Source: an uncultured Alphaproteobacteria bacterium
GTDB lineage: Bacteria > Pseudomonadota > Alphaproteobacteria > Micropepsales > Micropepsaceae
Length of the DNA stretch: 64,000 nucleotides
Reading direction: 5' to 3'
Assembly (NCBI GenBank): GCA_902826695.1
Contig: CADEFU010000007.1
Span: 124,001-188,000 of the forward strand
Positions 1 through 7,551 of the stretch are shown here, piece after piece; position 1 is the stretch's first letter; every line of letters starts with the position of its first letter. The notes under the pieces are model-generated. The model ran no database searches. It worked only from the letters and a program-made list of their open reading frames with translations, and had not been told where the DNA came from. The translations under genes were made by a program, and so were the position numbers.

Positions 1-1749
1 ATCGCAGGCGCCCTGCACGTTGTTCTGACCGCGCAACGGGTTCACGCCGACGCCGGGCCGCCCGATGTTACCCGTCGCCATGGCGAGGTTGGCGATCGCC
101 ATCACCGCCGTCGTGCCCTGGCTGTGCTCGGTCACGCCAAGACCATAGTAGATCGCGCCATTGCCGCCCGTCGCGTAAAGCCGTGCGGCGCCGCGGATCG
201 ATGCCGCCGGCACGCCGGTGACCTTCTCGACCGCCTCGGGACTGTTCTGCGGTAGAGCCACAAAATCAGCCCACCCCGAGAACGCATCGCTCTCGCAGCG
301 CTCGCGCACGAACGCGTCGTTGACAAGTCCTTCGGTCACGATGACATGCGCCAGCGCCGTCAACACCGCGACGTTCGTGCCCGGCTTCAGCGGCAGATGA
401 TAGGCGGCCTCCACATGCGGCGTGCGCACAAGGTCGATGCGTCGCGGATCGATCACGATCAGCTTCGCGCCTTCGCGCAGCCGCTTCTTCATACGCGACG
501 CAAACACCGGATGCCCGTCCGTCGGATTGGCCCCGATCACGACGATGATGTCGGAATGGTCCACGCTGTCGAAGTCTTGCGTGCCCGCCGACGTCCCGAA
601 CGTGGTCTTCAGGCCATAGCCGGTCGGCGAATGACACACCCGCGCGCAGGTATCCACGTTGTTGTTGCCGAAAGCCGCCCGCACCAGCTTCTGCACCAGG
701 AACGTCTCTTCGTTCGTACAGCGCGACGACGTCACCCCGCCGACGGCAAGCCGCCCGTACTTCGCCTGAATGCGCTTGAACTCGGACGCGGCGTAAGCAA
801 GTGCCTCGTCCCACGACACCTTGCGCCAGGGCTCGTCGATCCGCGCGCGGATCATGGGCTCAAGCACGCGCTCCTTGTGCGTCGCATAACCCCAGGCGAA
901 GCGCCCCTTCACGCAAGAGTGCCCGTGGTTCGCCTTGCCGTCCTTGAACGGCACCATGCGAACGAGCTCTTCGCCCCGCATCTCCGCTTTGAATGAGCAC
1001 CCCACGCCGCAATAGGCACAGGTCGTAACGACCGAATGCTCAGGCACGCCGATCTCGATCACGGATTTCTCGGACAGCGTCGCCGTCGGACAAGCCTGCA
1101 CGCAAGCCCCGCACGACACACACTCGGAGTCGAGGAAGTCTTCCGCCATTCCCGCTGACACATGCGACGCGAACCCGCGCCCGTCGATCGTCAGCGCAAA
1201 TGTCCCCTGCGTCTCCTCGCACGCCCGCACACAGCGCGAGCAAACGATGCACTTCGCCGGATCGAACGTGAAATAGGGGTTGGACTCGTCTTTCTGCTGA
1301 ACGAGATGGTTCTCGCCCGCATACCCATAGCGCACGTCGCGCAAGCCGACAGCGCCCGCCATATCCTGCAGTTCGCAATCGCCGTTCGCCGCACACGTCA
1401 GGCAGTCGAGCGGATGATCGGAGATGTAAAGCTCCATCACCCCGCGCCGCAGATCCTTCAAGAGCGGCGTCTGCGTCTTCACGCGCATCCCGCTCGCCAC
1501 CGGCGTCGTGCACGAAGCCGGCGTGCCGTTCCGACCCTCGACCTCGACCAAGCAAAGCCGGCACGACCCGAACGCCTTCACACTGTCGGTGGCGCAGAGC
1601 TTCGGCACCCCGATGCCAGCCTCCCGCGCCGCCCGCATGATCGATGTGCCCGCAGGCACACAAACCTCGTGCCCGTCGATCGTCAGCCGAACAAGCTGCT
1701 CGGCGGTCGAAGCCGGCGTCCCAAGATCATCTTCGCGAACCAGTGACAT
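1..1749 (-). CDS. fdsA: NAD-dependent formate dehydrogenase, alpha (molybdenum) subunit, C-terminus beyond window
   Basis: Catalytic subunit that oxidises formate to CO2 at a bis-MGD molybdenum centre and passes electrons through Fe-S clusters to FdsB/FdsG and NAD+. Only the first 583 codons are in the window; the family is about 950 residues. Seen: an N-terminal [2Fe-2S] ferredoxin domain with its cysteines at about residues 43-71, NuoG-like Cys-rich segments to about 240 including the 4Fe-4S series CIVCSRCVRAC and CVSCGACVQAC, then the molybdopterin domain starting at CAYCGVGCSF. The Mo-ligand region reads CARVCHSPTG with Cys372, so this is a cysteine rather than selenocysteine enzyme. The ATG at 1749 gives MSLVREDD. 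It belongs with fdsB and fdsG upstream but is separated from fdsB by an antisense gene. The ORF is open to the left edge. Confidence 0.95.
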   Translation of the reverse strand, partial: MSLVREDDLGTPASTAEQLVRLTIDGHEVCVPAGTSIMRAAREAGIGVPKLCATDSVKAFGSCRLCLVEVEGRNGTPASCTTPVASGMRVKTQTPLLKDLRRGVMELYISDHPLDCLTCAANGDCELQDMAGAVGLRDVRYGYAGENHLVQQKDESNPYFTFDPAKCIVCSRCVRACEETQGTFALTIDGRGFASHVSAGMAEDFLDSECVSCGACVQACPTATLSEKSVIEIGVPEHSVVTTCAYCGVGCSFKAEMRGEELVRMVPFKDGKANHGHSCVKGRFAWGYATHKERVLEPMIRARIDEPWRKVSWDEALAYAASEFKRIQAKYGRLAVGGVTSSRCTNEETFLVQKLVRAAFGNNNVDTCARVCHSPTGYGLKTTFGTSAGTQDFDSVDHSDIIVVIGANPTDGHPVFASRMKKRLREGAKLIVIDPRRIDLVRTPHVEAAYHLPLKPGTNVAVLTALAHVIVTEGLVNDAFVRERCESDAFSGWADFVALPQNSPEAVEKVTGVPAASIRGAARLYATGGNGAIYYGLGVTEHSQGTTAVMAIANLAMATGNIGRPGVGVNPLRGQNNVQGACD

Positions 1750-1865
1750 GCGTGCATTTTACTCCGCCCCGGCCTTTTTGGGCGGTTAAAATCACCCCCC
1801 GGCAGAGGGAGGAAACCGCTAAAACCTAGCCTGAAACAGCCCGTAAGCGGGCCAAGGAGGTCGCC

Positions 1866-2252
1866 ATGCCCGACAATCACGCCGCCTCCATCGCCGCGGC
1901 CATGAAATGCCTCGACGACTTTATGACGGCGTTCAACGCCCGCGACATCGCAGCGTTCGAAGCGACGTTCAACTTCCCGAGCGTGCGCCTCGCCTCGAAC
2001 AAGCTCGCGATCATCGAGCGCGGCTATCACACGCCGGAAATGCTGGCGACCGGCGCGCTGAAAGACTGGCACCACTCGGCCTGGGAGCGCCGCAACGTCA
2101 TCCACGCCGGCGCCGACAAGGTGCACCTCGACACCCGCTTCACCCGCTACCGCGCCGACAGCACGAAGATCGGCTCGTTCGATTCTGTCTATGTCGTGAC
2201 CTGCGAAAACGGCCACTGGGGCGTCAAAGCGCGCTCGAGCTTCGCGCCTTGA
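1866..2252 (+). CDS. NTF2/SnoaL-like small protein
   Basis: 128-residue cytoplasmic protein with no signal peptide. The N-terminal helix (AAMKCLDDFMTAFNARDIAA) and a strand-rich remainder with Trp and Arg positions (RYRADSTKIGSFDSVYVV) fit the NTF2-like fold used by SnoaL/DUF4440 proteins, which often act as small hydrolases, isomerases or binding domains. The substrate cannot be read from the sequence. The start is well supported: AAGGAGG lies about 5 nt before the ATG. The gene is antisense to the fds genes and sits in the gap between fdsB and fdsA, with its last 29 nt overlapping the 3' end of fdsB. Other NTF2-like proteins occur at 18510 and 19001. Fold assignment moderate; function unknown. 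Confidence 0.75.
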   Translation: MPDNHAASIAAAMKCLDDFMTAFNARDIAAFEATFNFPSVRLASNKLAIIERGYHTPEMLATGALKDWHHSAWERRNVIHAGADKVHLDTRFTRYRADSTKIGSFDSVYVVTCENGHWGVKARSSFAP

Positions 2253-3750
2253 AATCTTCCGGGAAATGCCTGACCGCGCTCATCACGGGGTAGGGCGTGA
2301 ACCCGCCGAGCGCACACAGCGAGCCGAGCTTCAGCGTCCGGCACAAATCCTCGAGCAGCGCGAGGTTCATCTCCCGCTTCTCGCCCGCCACGATCCGGTC
2401 GATCACCTCGACCCCGCGCGTTGAGCCGATCCGGCACGGCGTGCACTTGCCGCAAGATTCGATCGCGCAGAACTCCATCGCGAAGCGCGCTTGCGCCGCC
2501 ATGTCGACCGTGTCGTCGAACACGACGATCCCGCCGTGTCCGATCAACCCGTCGCGCGCGGCGAATGCTTCATAGTCGTAAGGCGTGTCGAACAGCGCCC
2601 GTGGGAAGTATGCACCCAGCGGCCCGCCGCACTGTACCGCGCGCACGGGGCGGCCGGTCATCGTGCCGCCGCCGATCTCGTCCACAATCTGACCCAAGGT
2701 CATCCCAAACGGCGCTTCGAACAACCCGGCATGCTTCACGTTGCCCGCCAACTGGATCGGCATCGTGCCGCGCGAGCGCCCGAAGCCGATCGAAGCGTAC
2801 ATGTCCGCCCCATGTGCCATGATCCAGGGCGCCGTGCACAGCGTCAGCACGTTGTTCACGATCGTGGGCTTACCGAACAGACCTTCGTGAGCGGGCAGGG
2901 GAGGCTTAGCTCGCACCTGACCGCGCTTTCCCTCGAGACTTTCGAGCAGCGCCGTCTCTTCGCCGCACACATAGGCACCAGCGCCAATGCGCAACTCGAT
3001 ATCGAACGTGGTCCCGATCAGCTTCGCCGCCCGCGCAACGTCGAGCGCCTTCGCAAACGTCGCATTCGCCTGCGGGTACTCGGAGCGCGCGTAGACGTAA
3101 CCCTTCGACGCCCCGATTGCGAACGCGGCAATCGCCATCCCTTCGATCAGCGAGAGCGGATCGCCCTCCATGATCATGCGGTCCGCGAACGTGCCACTAT
3201 CGCCCTCATCGGCGTTGCAGACAACGTAGCGCCGGTCGGCCTTCGCATCCGCTGCGGTCTTCCACTTGATCCCCGCCGGAAACCCCGCCCCGCCGCGCCC
3301 GCGCAAGCCCGACTTCGTGATCGCCTCGATCGTCGCCGCCGCGCCGACCTCCCGCGCCCGTTTCAGCCCCTCAAACCCGCCGAGCTTGGCATAATCGTCC
3401 GCCGACAGCGGATCCACGATACCGCAGCGCACGAACGTGATCCGCGTCTGTCGCTTCATCCACGGATGCTGATCGACGACGCCGATGCAAAGCGGATGCG
3501 CTTCGCCTTCCAGCATCCCTGCATCGATCAGCGCCGGAACCTCGGACGCCTTCACCGGCCCATAGCCAACGCGCCCGCTTGCGGTCTCGACCTCGACCAA
3601 GGGCTCCAGCCAATGCATACCGCGCGAACCCGTCCGCACGATCTCAAGCGTGATTTTGCGTGTCTCCGCCGTCGCGCGCAGCACGCGCACAACGCCGTCC
3701 GCGCCCATCGCCAACGCTGCAGCATCGGAGGACACGAACACGCGCATCAT
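2224..3750 (-). CDS. fdsB: NAD-dependent formate dehydrogenase, beta (FMN/NADH-binding) subunit
   Basis: NuoF-like subunit of about 508 residues that carries FMN and a 4Fe-4S cluster and reduces NAD+ with electrons from FdsA. Seen: an N-terminal alpha/beta domain of about 130 residues, the FMN/NADH signature GLRGRGGAGFPAG, the second nucleotide motif around GAYVCGEETALLESLEGKRG, and a C-terminal cluster motif ESCGKCTPCRIGSTRG followed by a fourth Cys in EDLCRTLK. The ATG at 3750 is chosen because it overlaps the fdsG stop (ATGA), which fits translational coupling; a second ATG follows directly. An open frame extends further upstream, but those residues come from the overlapping fdsG frame. 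The 3' end overlaps the antisense NTF2-like gene by 29 nt. Confidence 0.95.
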   Translation of the reverse strand: MMRVFVSSDAAALAMGADGVVRVLRATAETRKITLEIVRTGSRGMHWLEPLVEVETASGRVGYGPVKASEVPALIDAGMLEGEAHPLCIGVVDQHPWMKRQTRITFVRCGIVDPLSADDYAKLGGFEGLKRAREVGAAATIEAITKSGLRGRGGAGFPAGIKWKTAADAKADRRYVVCNADEGDSGTFADRMIMEGDPLSLIEGMAIAAFAIGASKGYVYARSEYPQANATFAKALDVARAAKLIGTTFDIELRIGAGAYVCGEETALLESLEGKRGQVRAKPPLPAHEGLFGKPTIVNNVLTLCTAPWIMAHGADMYASIGFGRSRGTMPIQLAGNVKHAGLFEAPFGMTLGQIVDEIGGGTMTGRPVRAVQCGGPLGAYFPRALFDTPYDYEAFAARDGLIGHGGIVVFDDTVDMAAQARFAMEFCAIESCGKCTPCRIGSTRGVEVIDRIVAGEKREMNLALLEDLCRTLKLGSLCALGGFTPYPVMSAVRHFPEDFKARSSSAL

Positions 3751-4199
3751 AGCTTGCGCTCCGCCATTGCAATCAAATGCACCGGGTCGATGCGTCCATG
3801 CGGCTCCCCGTCGACAAGCGCCGCTGGCGCCACCGAACAAAGCCCCAAGCAGTAAACCGGCTCGATCGTCACGCGACCGTCGGCTGATGTCTCTTTCCAA
3901 TCGATCGCGAAGTGCCGCAACACGGTTGCTGCAAGCTCCGCCCCGCCCACCGCTTGACACGCCTCTGCGCGGCAAATCTTTAGAATGCACCGGCCCGCCG
4001 GCGCTTCGCGAAAGTCGTGATAGAACGAAACGACCCCATACACTTCCGCCCGGGAGAGATTCAGTTCGTGCGCGATGACGGGGATCGCGTCTTTCGGAAC
4101 GCACCCGAACGCCGCCTGCACCGCGTGCAAGATGGGAAGCAACGGCCCCTCAAGCCCCGCATGCGCGGCACAGATCGCCTTAACCCGGTCAGTGTCCAA
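3747..4199 (-). CDS. fdsG: NAD-dependent formate dehydrogenase, gamma ([2Fe-2S]) subunit
   Basis: NuoE-like subunit carrying one [2Fe-2S] cluster, first gene of the fds group. Seen: a helical N-terminal half (LPILHAVQAAFGCVPKDAIP), the family motif VYGVVSFYHDFREAPAG, and the cluster cysteines as two pairs in ICRAEAC and VYCLGLC. Start: a TTG at 4199 has GGAGGG about 5 nt upstream and gives 150 residues, a usual family length. An in-frame GTG at 4256 would add 19 residues but has no visible ribosome binding site. The stop codon overlaps the fdsB ATG. The promoter presumably lies in 4200-4346, shared with the divergent gene at 4347. Confidence 0.92.
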   Translation of the reverse strand: MDTDRVKAICAAHAGLEGPLLPILHAVQAAFGCVPKDAIPVIAHELNLSRAEVYGVVSFYHDFREAPAGRCILKICRAEACQAVGGAELAATVLRHFAIDWKETSADGRVTIEPVYCLGLCSVAPAALVDGEPHGRIDPVHLIAMAERKL

Positions 4200-4346
4200 A
4201 TCACCCTCCGTCCGAGAGAATAGAAGGCCTGCACGCCTGTGGATACCGGCACCCACTGTCGCTGTCGGCAGATGCGCAGTTCATAGCGTGTTCATATGAA
4301 AAGCGCGATATCGGCCACCCCCTCAAGCACTGTGGAAGCCTAAGAG

Positions 4347-5072
4347 ATGATGACGACGACTGCGCGCCTCTTGCGCGCGGCCATACTGGGACTGAGTGCG
4401 ATCACCGTCGCATCGTTCGCGCCCGCCACCGGCGCTAAGGCCAATGTGCCGGCGACCCGGCTCATCGTCGACCTCACCGACTTCCGCGGCGGCTCCGTCT
4501 ATGAGTGGCTGCAGGCGAAGGGCTTTCGGATCGAGCAAGATGCGAAGAACCCGCAGAAGATCGCAATGCAGGCCGACGATCGCGGTCTCAGCCTGCAAAC
4601 GCTGCGCCCGGCACTTGGCCTGCTCACGAACACGCGGATGAACCCGAACGCCTACACGGCGGTCGAGATCGAGTGGGGCGTCGCCCAGCACCCCGCCGGC
4701 GCCAGCTACGAACGCCGCGTCAACAACGAAGCGATCATGGTGCACGTCTTCTTCGGCGCAACGAAGCGGGCGTCGGGTTCGATGTTCGCACCGAACCTAC
4801 CAGCGTTCATTGGCCTCTTCCTCTGCGCCAGCGACCGCGTCGGCTTCCCCTATGTCGGCCGCCACTACCAAGAGGCCGGACGCTACATCTGCGTCGACCG
4901 CGCAGAGCCGCAGCGCACGCTCGTCACGCGCTTCGACTTGCGCCAAGGTTTCCGCACCGCCTTCGGAGCCGATCTGCGCGAGGCGATCACCGGATTCACG
5001 GTCGCTGTCGACACGTCGTCCTCCAAGAGCCCTTCGCAAGCCTTCATCAAGCGCATCGCGTTCCTGCCCTAA
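4347..5072 (+). CDS. Exported protein resembling DUF3047
   Basis: 241 residues with a clear Sec signal peptide of about 32 residues (Arg-rich start, hydrophobic core AAILGLSAITVASF, cleavage near ATGAKA). The mature part has features I associate with DUF3047: a central strand around VEIEWGVAQHPAG, an acidic/aromatic strand EAIMVHVFFGA, and a C-terminal part with FRTAFG, ITGFTVAVDTSSS and FIKRIAFLP. DUF3047 has no established biochemical function. It is divergent from fdsG and 39 nt upstream of a DUF454 gene, so the two may be co-transcribed. Family assignment is from recognition only and should be read as tentative. Confidence 0.6.
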   Translation: MMTTTARLLRAAILGLSAITVASFAPATGAKANVPATRLIVDLTDFRGGSVYEWLQAKGFRIEQDAKNPQKIAMQADDRGLSLQTLRPALGLLTNTRMNPNAYTAVEIEWGVAQHPAGASYERRVNNEAIMVHVFFGATKRASGSMFAPNLPAFIGLFLCASDRVGFPYVGRHYQEAGRYICVDRAEPQRTLVTRFDLRQGFRTAFGADLREAITGFTVAVDTSSSKSPSQAFIKRIAFLP

Positions 5073-5111
5073 GCCTGGAACCTCACCGCCGCCTCCTCTA
5101 GACTGCGCGCC

Positions 5112-5483
5112 ATGAAGCGCACCCTTTGGCTGCTGCTCGGCTATGCGGCCGTCGGATTGGCGATCGCGGGCGCCGCTTTGCCGCTGCTCCCGACGACGCC
5201 GTTCTTGCTTGTGGCTGCCTATGCCTTCGCGCGCTCGTCGCCGCGCCTGCATCGTTGGCTCATGGAGCACAAGCAGTTCGGTCCGCTCATCGACAACTGG
5301 AGCCGCTACGGCGCGATCAGCCTGAAGGCAAAGGCGACAGCCGTTTTCGTGATGATCGTGACCCTCACCGGCAGCTGGTACTGGGGTGTCAGCGAGACCA
5401 TCCTGCTCGTCCAGGCAATTGTAATGGCCGGTGCCGCAACCTTCGTCCTGAGCCGCCCCAGCGGCCCAAGCCCGGACGCCTAG
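5112..5483 (+). CDS. DUF454 (YbaN-like) inner membrane protein
   Basis: 123-residue protein with the DUF454 pattern: a first membrane helix (LLLGYAAVGLAIAGAALPLL), the family signature LPTTPFLLVAAYAFARSSPR, an amphipathic stretch with HKQFGPLIDNW, then two more hydrophobic segments (TAVFVMIVTLTGSWYWGV and ILLVQAIVMAGAATFVL). E. coli YbaN belongs to this family; its role is not established. The ATG follows the previous gene by 39 nt. Length and motifs match the family well. Confidence 0.88.
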   Translation: MKRTLWLLLGYAAVGLAIAGAALPLLPTTPFLLVAAYAFARSSPRLHRWLMEHKQFGPLIDNWSRYGAISLKAKATAVFVMIVTLTGSWYWGVSETILLVQAIVMAGAATFVLSRPSGPSPDA

Positions 5484-5501
5484 CCGGGTAGTGTCGCGCG
5501 T

Positions 5502-6386
5502 CTACTTCGCCTTCGGTTCGAACGTCGTCATCAGGCCCAGCGGCCGCTCGGACCGCGTTTCGACAAGAAACGTCCAGCCGTCGCCATTGTCGAACGTCAC
5601 CGCGTCGGTGAGCGCTTTACGAGACCACTTAGGCCGGCAAGCCGCGACCGTGTTCGTAATCAAGTCCGCGAACTGTCGTGTGGTTGCCGGGTCGGCCTCG
5701 GCGAAAACGCAGCTGACCGCAAAACTGCCTTCCTTCGGCAACGCGCGCGCGGTGCACGCGTCCGCCCCGTAATACTGCATCGCCAAACGCGTGGGCGCCG
5801 ACGTGTACTGCGCCTCGTTCGTCCGTTCCCGCCCGTTTCGTGCCAGGCCAAGCATCTCGTCCAACGGCCGGCACGGATCATAATGGGCTGAGGTCTCGAC
5901 CATGGGTCCATATGCTGGATCGGGACGGCTAATCGTGAGGTCCAGCGTGCCGTCGGCAATCGTGAAAAGGGCATAGCGCGTCCCGACACGTGCGCGCCAT
6001 ACCGGAAGGCAAGCCTTCGCCGCCGTCACATGCTGGGTGAACGTCCGCGTTGCCCAAGCCTCGTCCTTTCCCTTAGCCGTGCAGTTGACGGTGTTGCCGC
6101 CCGCGGAAGAGGTCCACGCCTTGCATTTCGGCCCACCGAAATAGGCCCGCGAGATCGGTGCGATCGCATCCGTAAACGCCGGCGCGTTCGCTGCCTCGCG
6201 CCCGATCCGGGCCATGGTAAGCAACTCGTTGTACGAATCGCACGCAGTCTGTTGCGGCGCCTTGCGAATGACGGGCACGGCCGGCTTGGTGCCCGGGCCT
6301 GGCCGGTACTGCGGCGGGCTCTCGGCCAAGGCGGCGCCGGCCAAGGCGAAACACGAAAGCGCAAACCCGGCAACGCGACGGTGCAT
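5502..6386 (-). CDS. Exported protein of unknown function with an internal domain duplication
   Basis: 294 residues beginning MHRRVAGFALSCFALAG, a Sec signal peptide cleaved near ALAES. GGAGAC lies 4 nt before this ATG (6386); the open frame continues upstream but without such support. The mature protein holds two related halves of about 110 residues. Each begins with Cys and an EL/EM-x-x-AR-x-GRE motif, contains an (F/Y)(Y/F)G-x-x-C-x-A segment and a V-x-C strand, and ends in AC-x-P-x-W. The conserved cysteines suggest one or two disulphides per half in the periplasm. I do not recognise the family. It converges with the DUF454 gene, leaving 18 nt between stops. Confidence 0.75.
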   Translation of the reverse strand: MHRRVAGFALSCFALAGAALAESPPQYRPGPGTKPAVPVIRKAPQQTACDSYNELLTMARIGREAANAPAFTDAIAPISRAYFGGPKCKAWTSSAGGNTVNCTAKGKDEAWATRTFTQHVTAAKACLPVWRARVGTRYALFTIADGTLDLTISRPDPAYGPMVETSAHYDPCRPLDEMLGLARNGRERTNEAQYTSAPTRLAMQYYGADACTARALPKEGSFAVSCVFAEADPATTRQFADLITNTVAACRPKWSRKALTDAVTFDNGDGWTFLVETRSERPLGLMTTFEPKAK

Positions 6387-6489
6387 AGAAGTCTCCAGAT
6401 ATACATACTCAAACTTTAGCGCGGAAACAGCGCCCGCCAGCATACCCCAATTGGGGGATACCACACACGAGTCGCCGCAACACCACGCC

Positions 6490-7056
6490 CTACCGTGCCT
6501 GAAGCGGCACAAGTGGCACAGGGGTCGGCTGTGGGTTTGTGTGCGGCTTCGTATGTGCCGCATCGTCTTCGGCCCGTTCGAGAAGCGCGCGAATCCGCGC
6601 CGGAATGGTAGTCATGTCGACGGTTTCGCCGCGGGCCAGACGGCACACAAGATCCTCAAGGGAGAAATCGCGAAGCACGACGGTGATCGGCCGCAGGTCG
6701 CTCGCCTGCATGACGACCTTCTCCCGATACTGCTCCGGCTTGATCGCCTTCAACCGGGCGAGCAGCAGGCCGTCGGAGTACATGCGTTTGCTGCCGCAAA
6801 CTTCGCCGCGATGGAAAACGGGGACGTCGGTGCCGTCGCGGCCGCGCCTGTCGGCCTCTTCTTCCAAAAGCTCACCGGCCATCGTCAACGCTTTCGCCCA
6901 GCGCGCCGCGAAGGCCGCGTCGCTCTTGCGCCAGCGGTAGACGCAGCGCCGGGCGTAGTCCGCCGCGAGGCAGGCGGCACGGACGGCATGGCCGTTTTCG
7001 AGTGCGGTGAAGAATTTATCGTCGGCCTCGGCCGAGCGCGTGCTGGGGGCGGGCAT
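6490..7056 (-). CDS. Phage small-terminase-like helix-turn-helix protein (orphan)
   Basis: 188 residues. The N-terminal 110 residues follow the pattern of alphaproteobacterial prophage terminase small subunits: a short helix (FFTALENGHAVRAACLAA), a helix-turn-helix with VYRWRKSDAAFAARWAKA, an acidic helix (LLEEEADRRGRDG), a PVFHRGEVCGSKR hairpin, and YSDGLLLARLKAIKPEQYRE. In phages such proteins recognise packaging sites. The C-terminal 70 residues are lower complexity with a Pro-rich tail. No large terminase, portal or capsid gene is nearby, so this is a stranded phage gene or a domesticated DNA-binding protein. It has GTG/ATG start options; the ATG at 7056 is used. Confidence 0.65.
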   Translation of the reverse strand: MPAPSTRSAEADDKFFTALENGHAVRAACLAADYARRCVYRWRKSDAAFAARWAKALTMAGELLEEEADRRGRDGTDVPVFHRGEVCGSKRMYSDGLLLARLKAIKPEQYREKVVMQASDLRPITVVLRDFSLEDLVCRLARGETVDMTTIPARIRALLERAEDDAAHTKPHTNPQPTPVPLVPLQAR

Positions 7057-7551
7057 GGGTACACTCTGGGGTTTTCAATCTGCAGGGACGGCCGGCGCGG
7101 GCAAGCGATCGGCCGTCCACATACAGTGCGCCCAAATAATCAATAAGTGCGCCGAATATAGCCGAAAGCGCCGAACGAAAGAAGAACGCAGATTGACGCA
7201 CGCCGAATGTCGCAGCCCGTCAATGCGCGACCGATGCCATCCAGGCAGCCAGAAAGTCTCAGAATATGAGATCCGCGTTCGTAATGTTCGTCTCGAACGA
7301 CCAAAGTGAGAGTGCACCCCGGTCACTCGTAATCATCTGGCCATCAGAGCATCATTGGCCCTTTCCAGTCGTTCGCCCGAATGCAGGGTCGCCCGAACGG
7401 AAGCCTGCGTGCAAACGACCAGTCGATCTTCAACCCGCGCAGCCGGGCGAGTTGACGCCAGTCAACATAACGCACGGGTTCGCTGCCATCGGCGCGACAG
7501 CGATGACTCAATCCTGGTGTGATCGCGATCCTACCATGCTCGTGGGTCAGT
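7057..7551. other. Non-coding stretch upstream of the terminase-like gene
   Basis: About 495 bases without a gene I can support. Part (7110-7200) is richer in A and T than its surroundings and may hold the promoter of the terminase-like gene. Short open frames here lack ribosome binding sites and recognisable products. No convincing terminator hairpin or repeat was seen. Confidence 0.5.
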
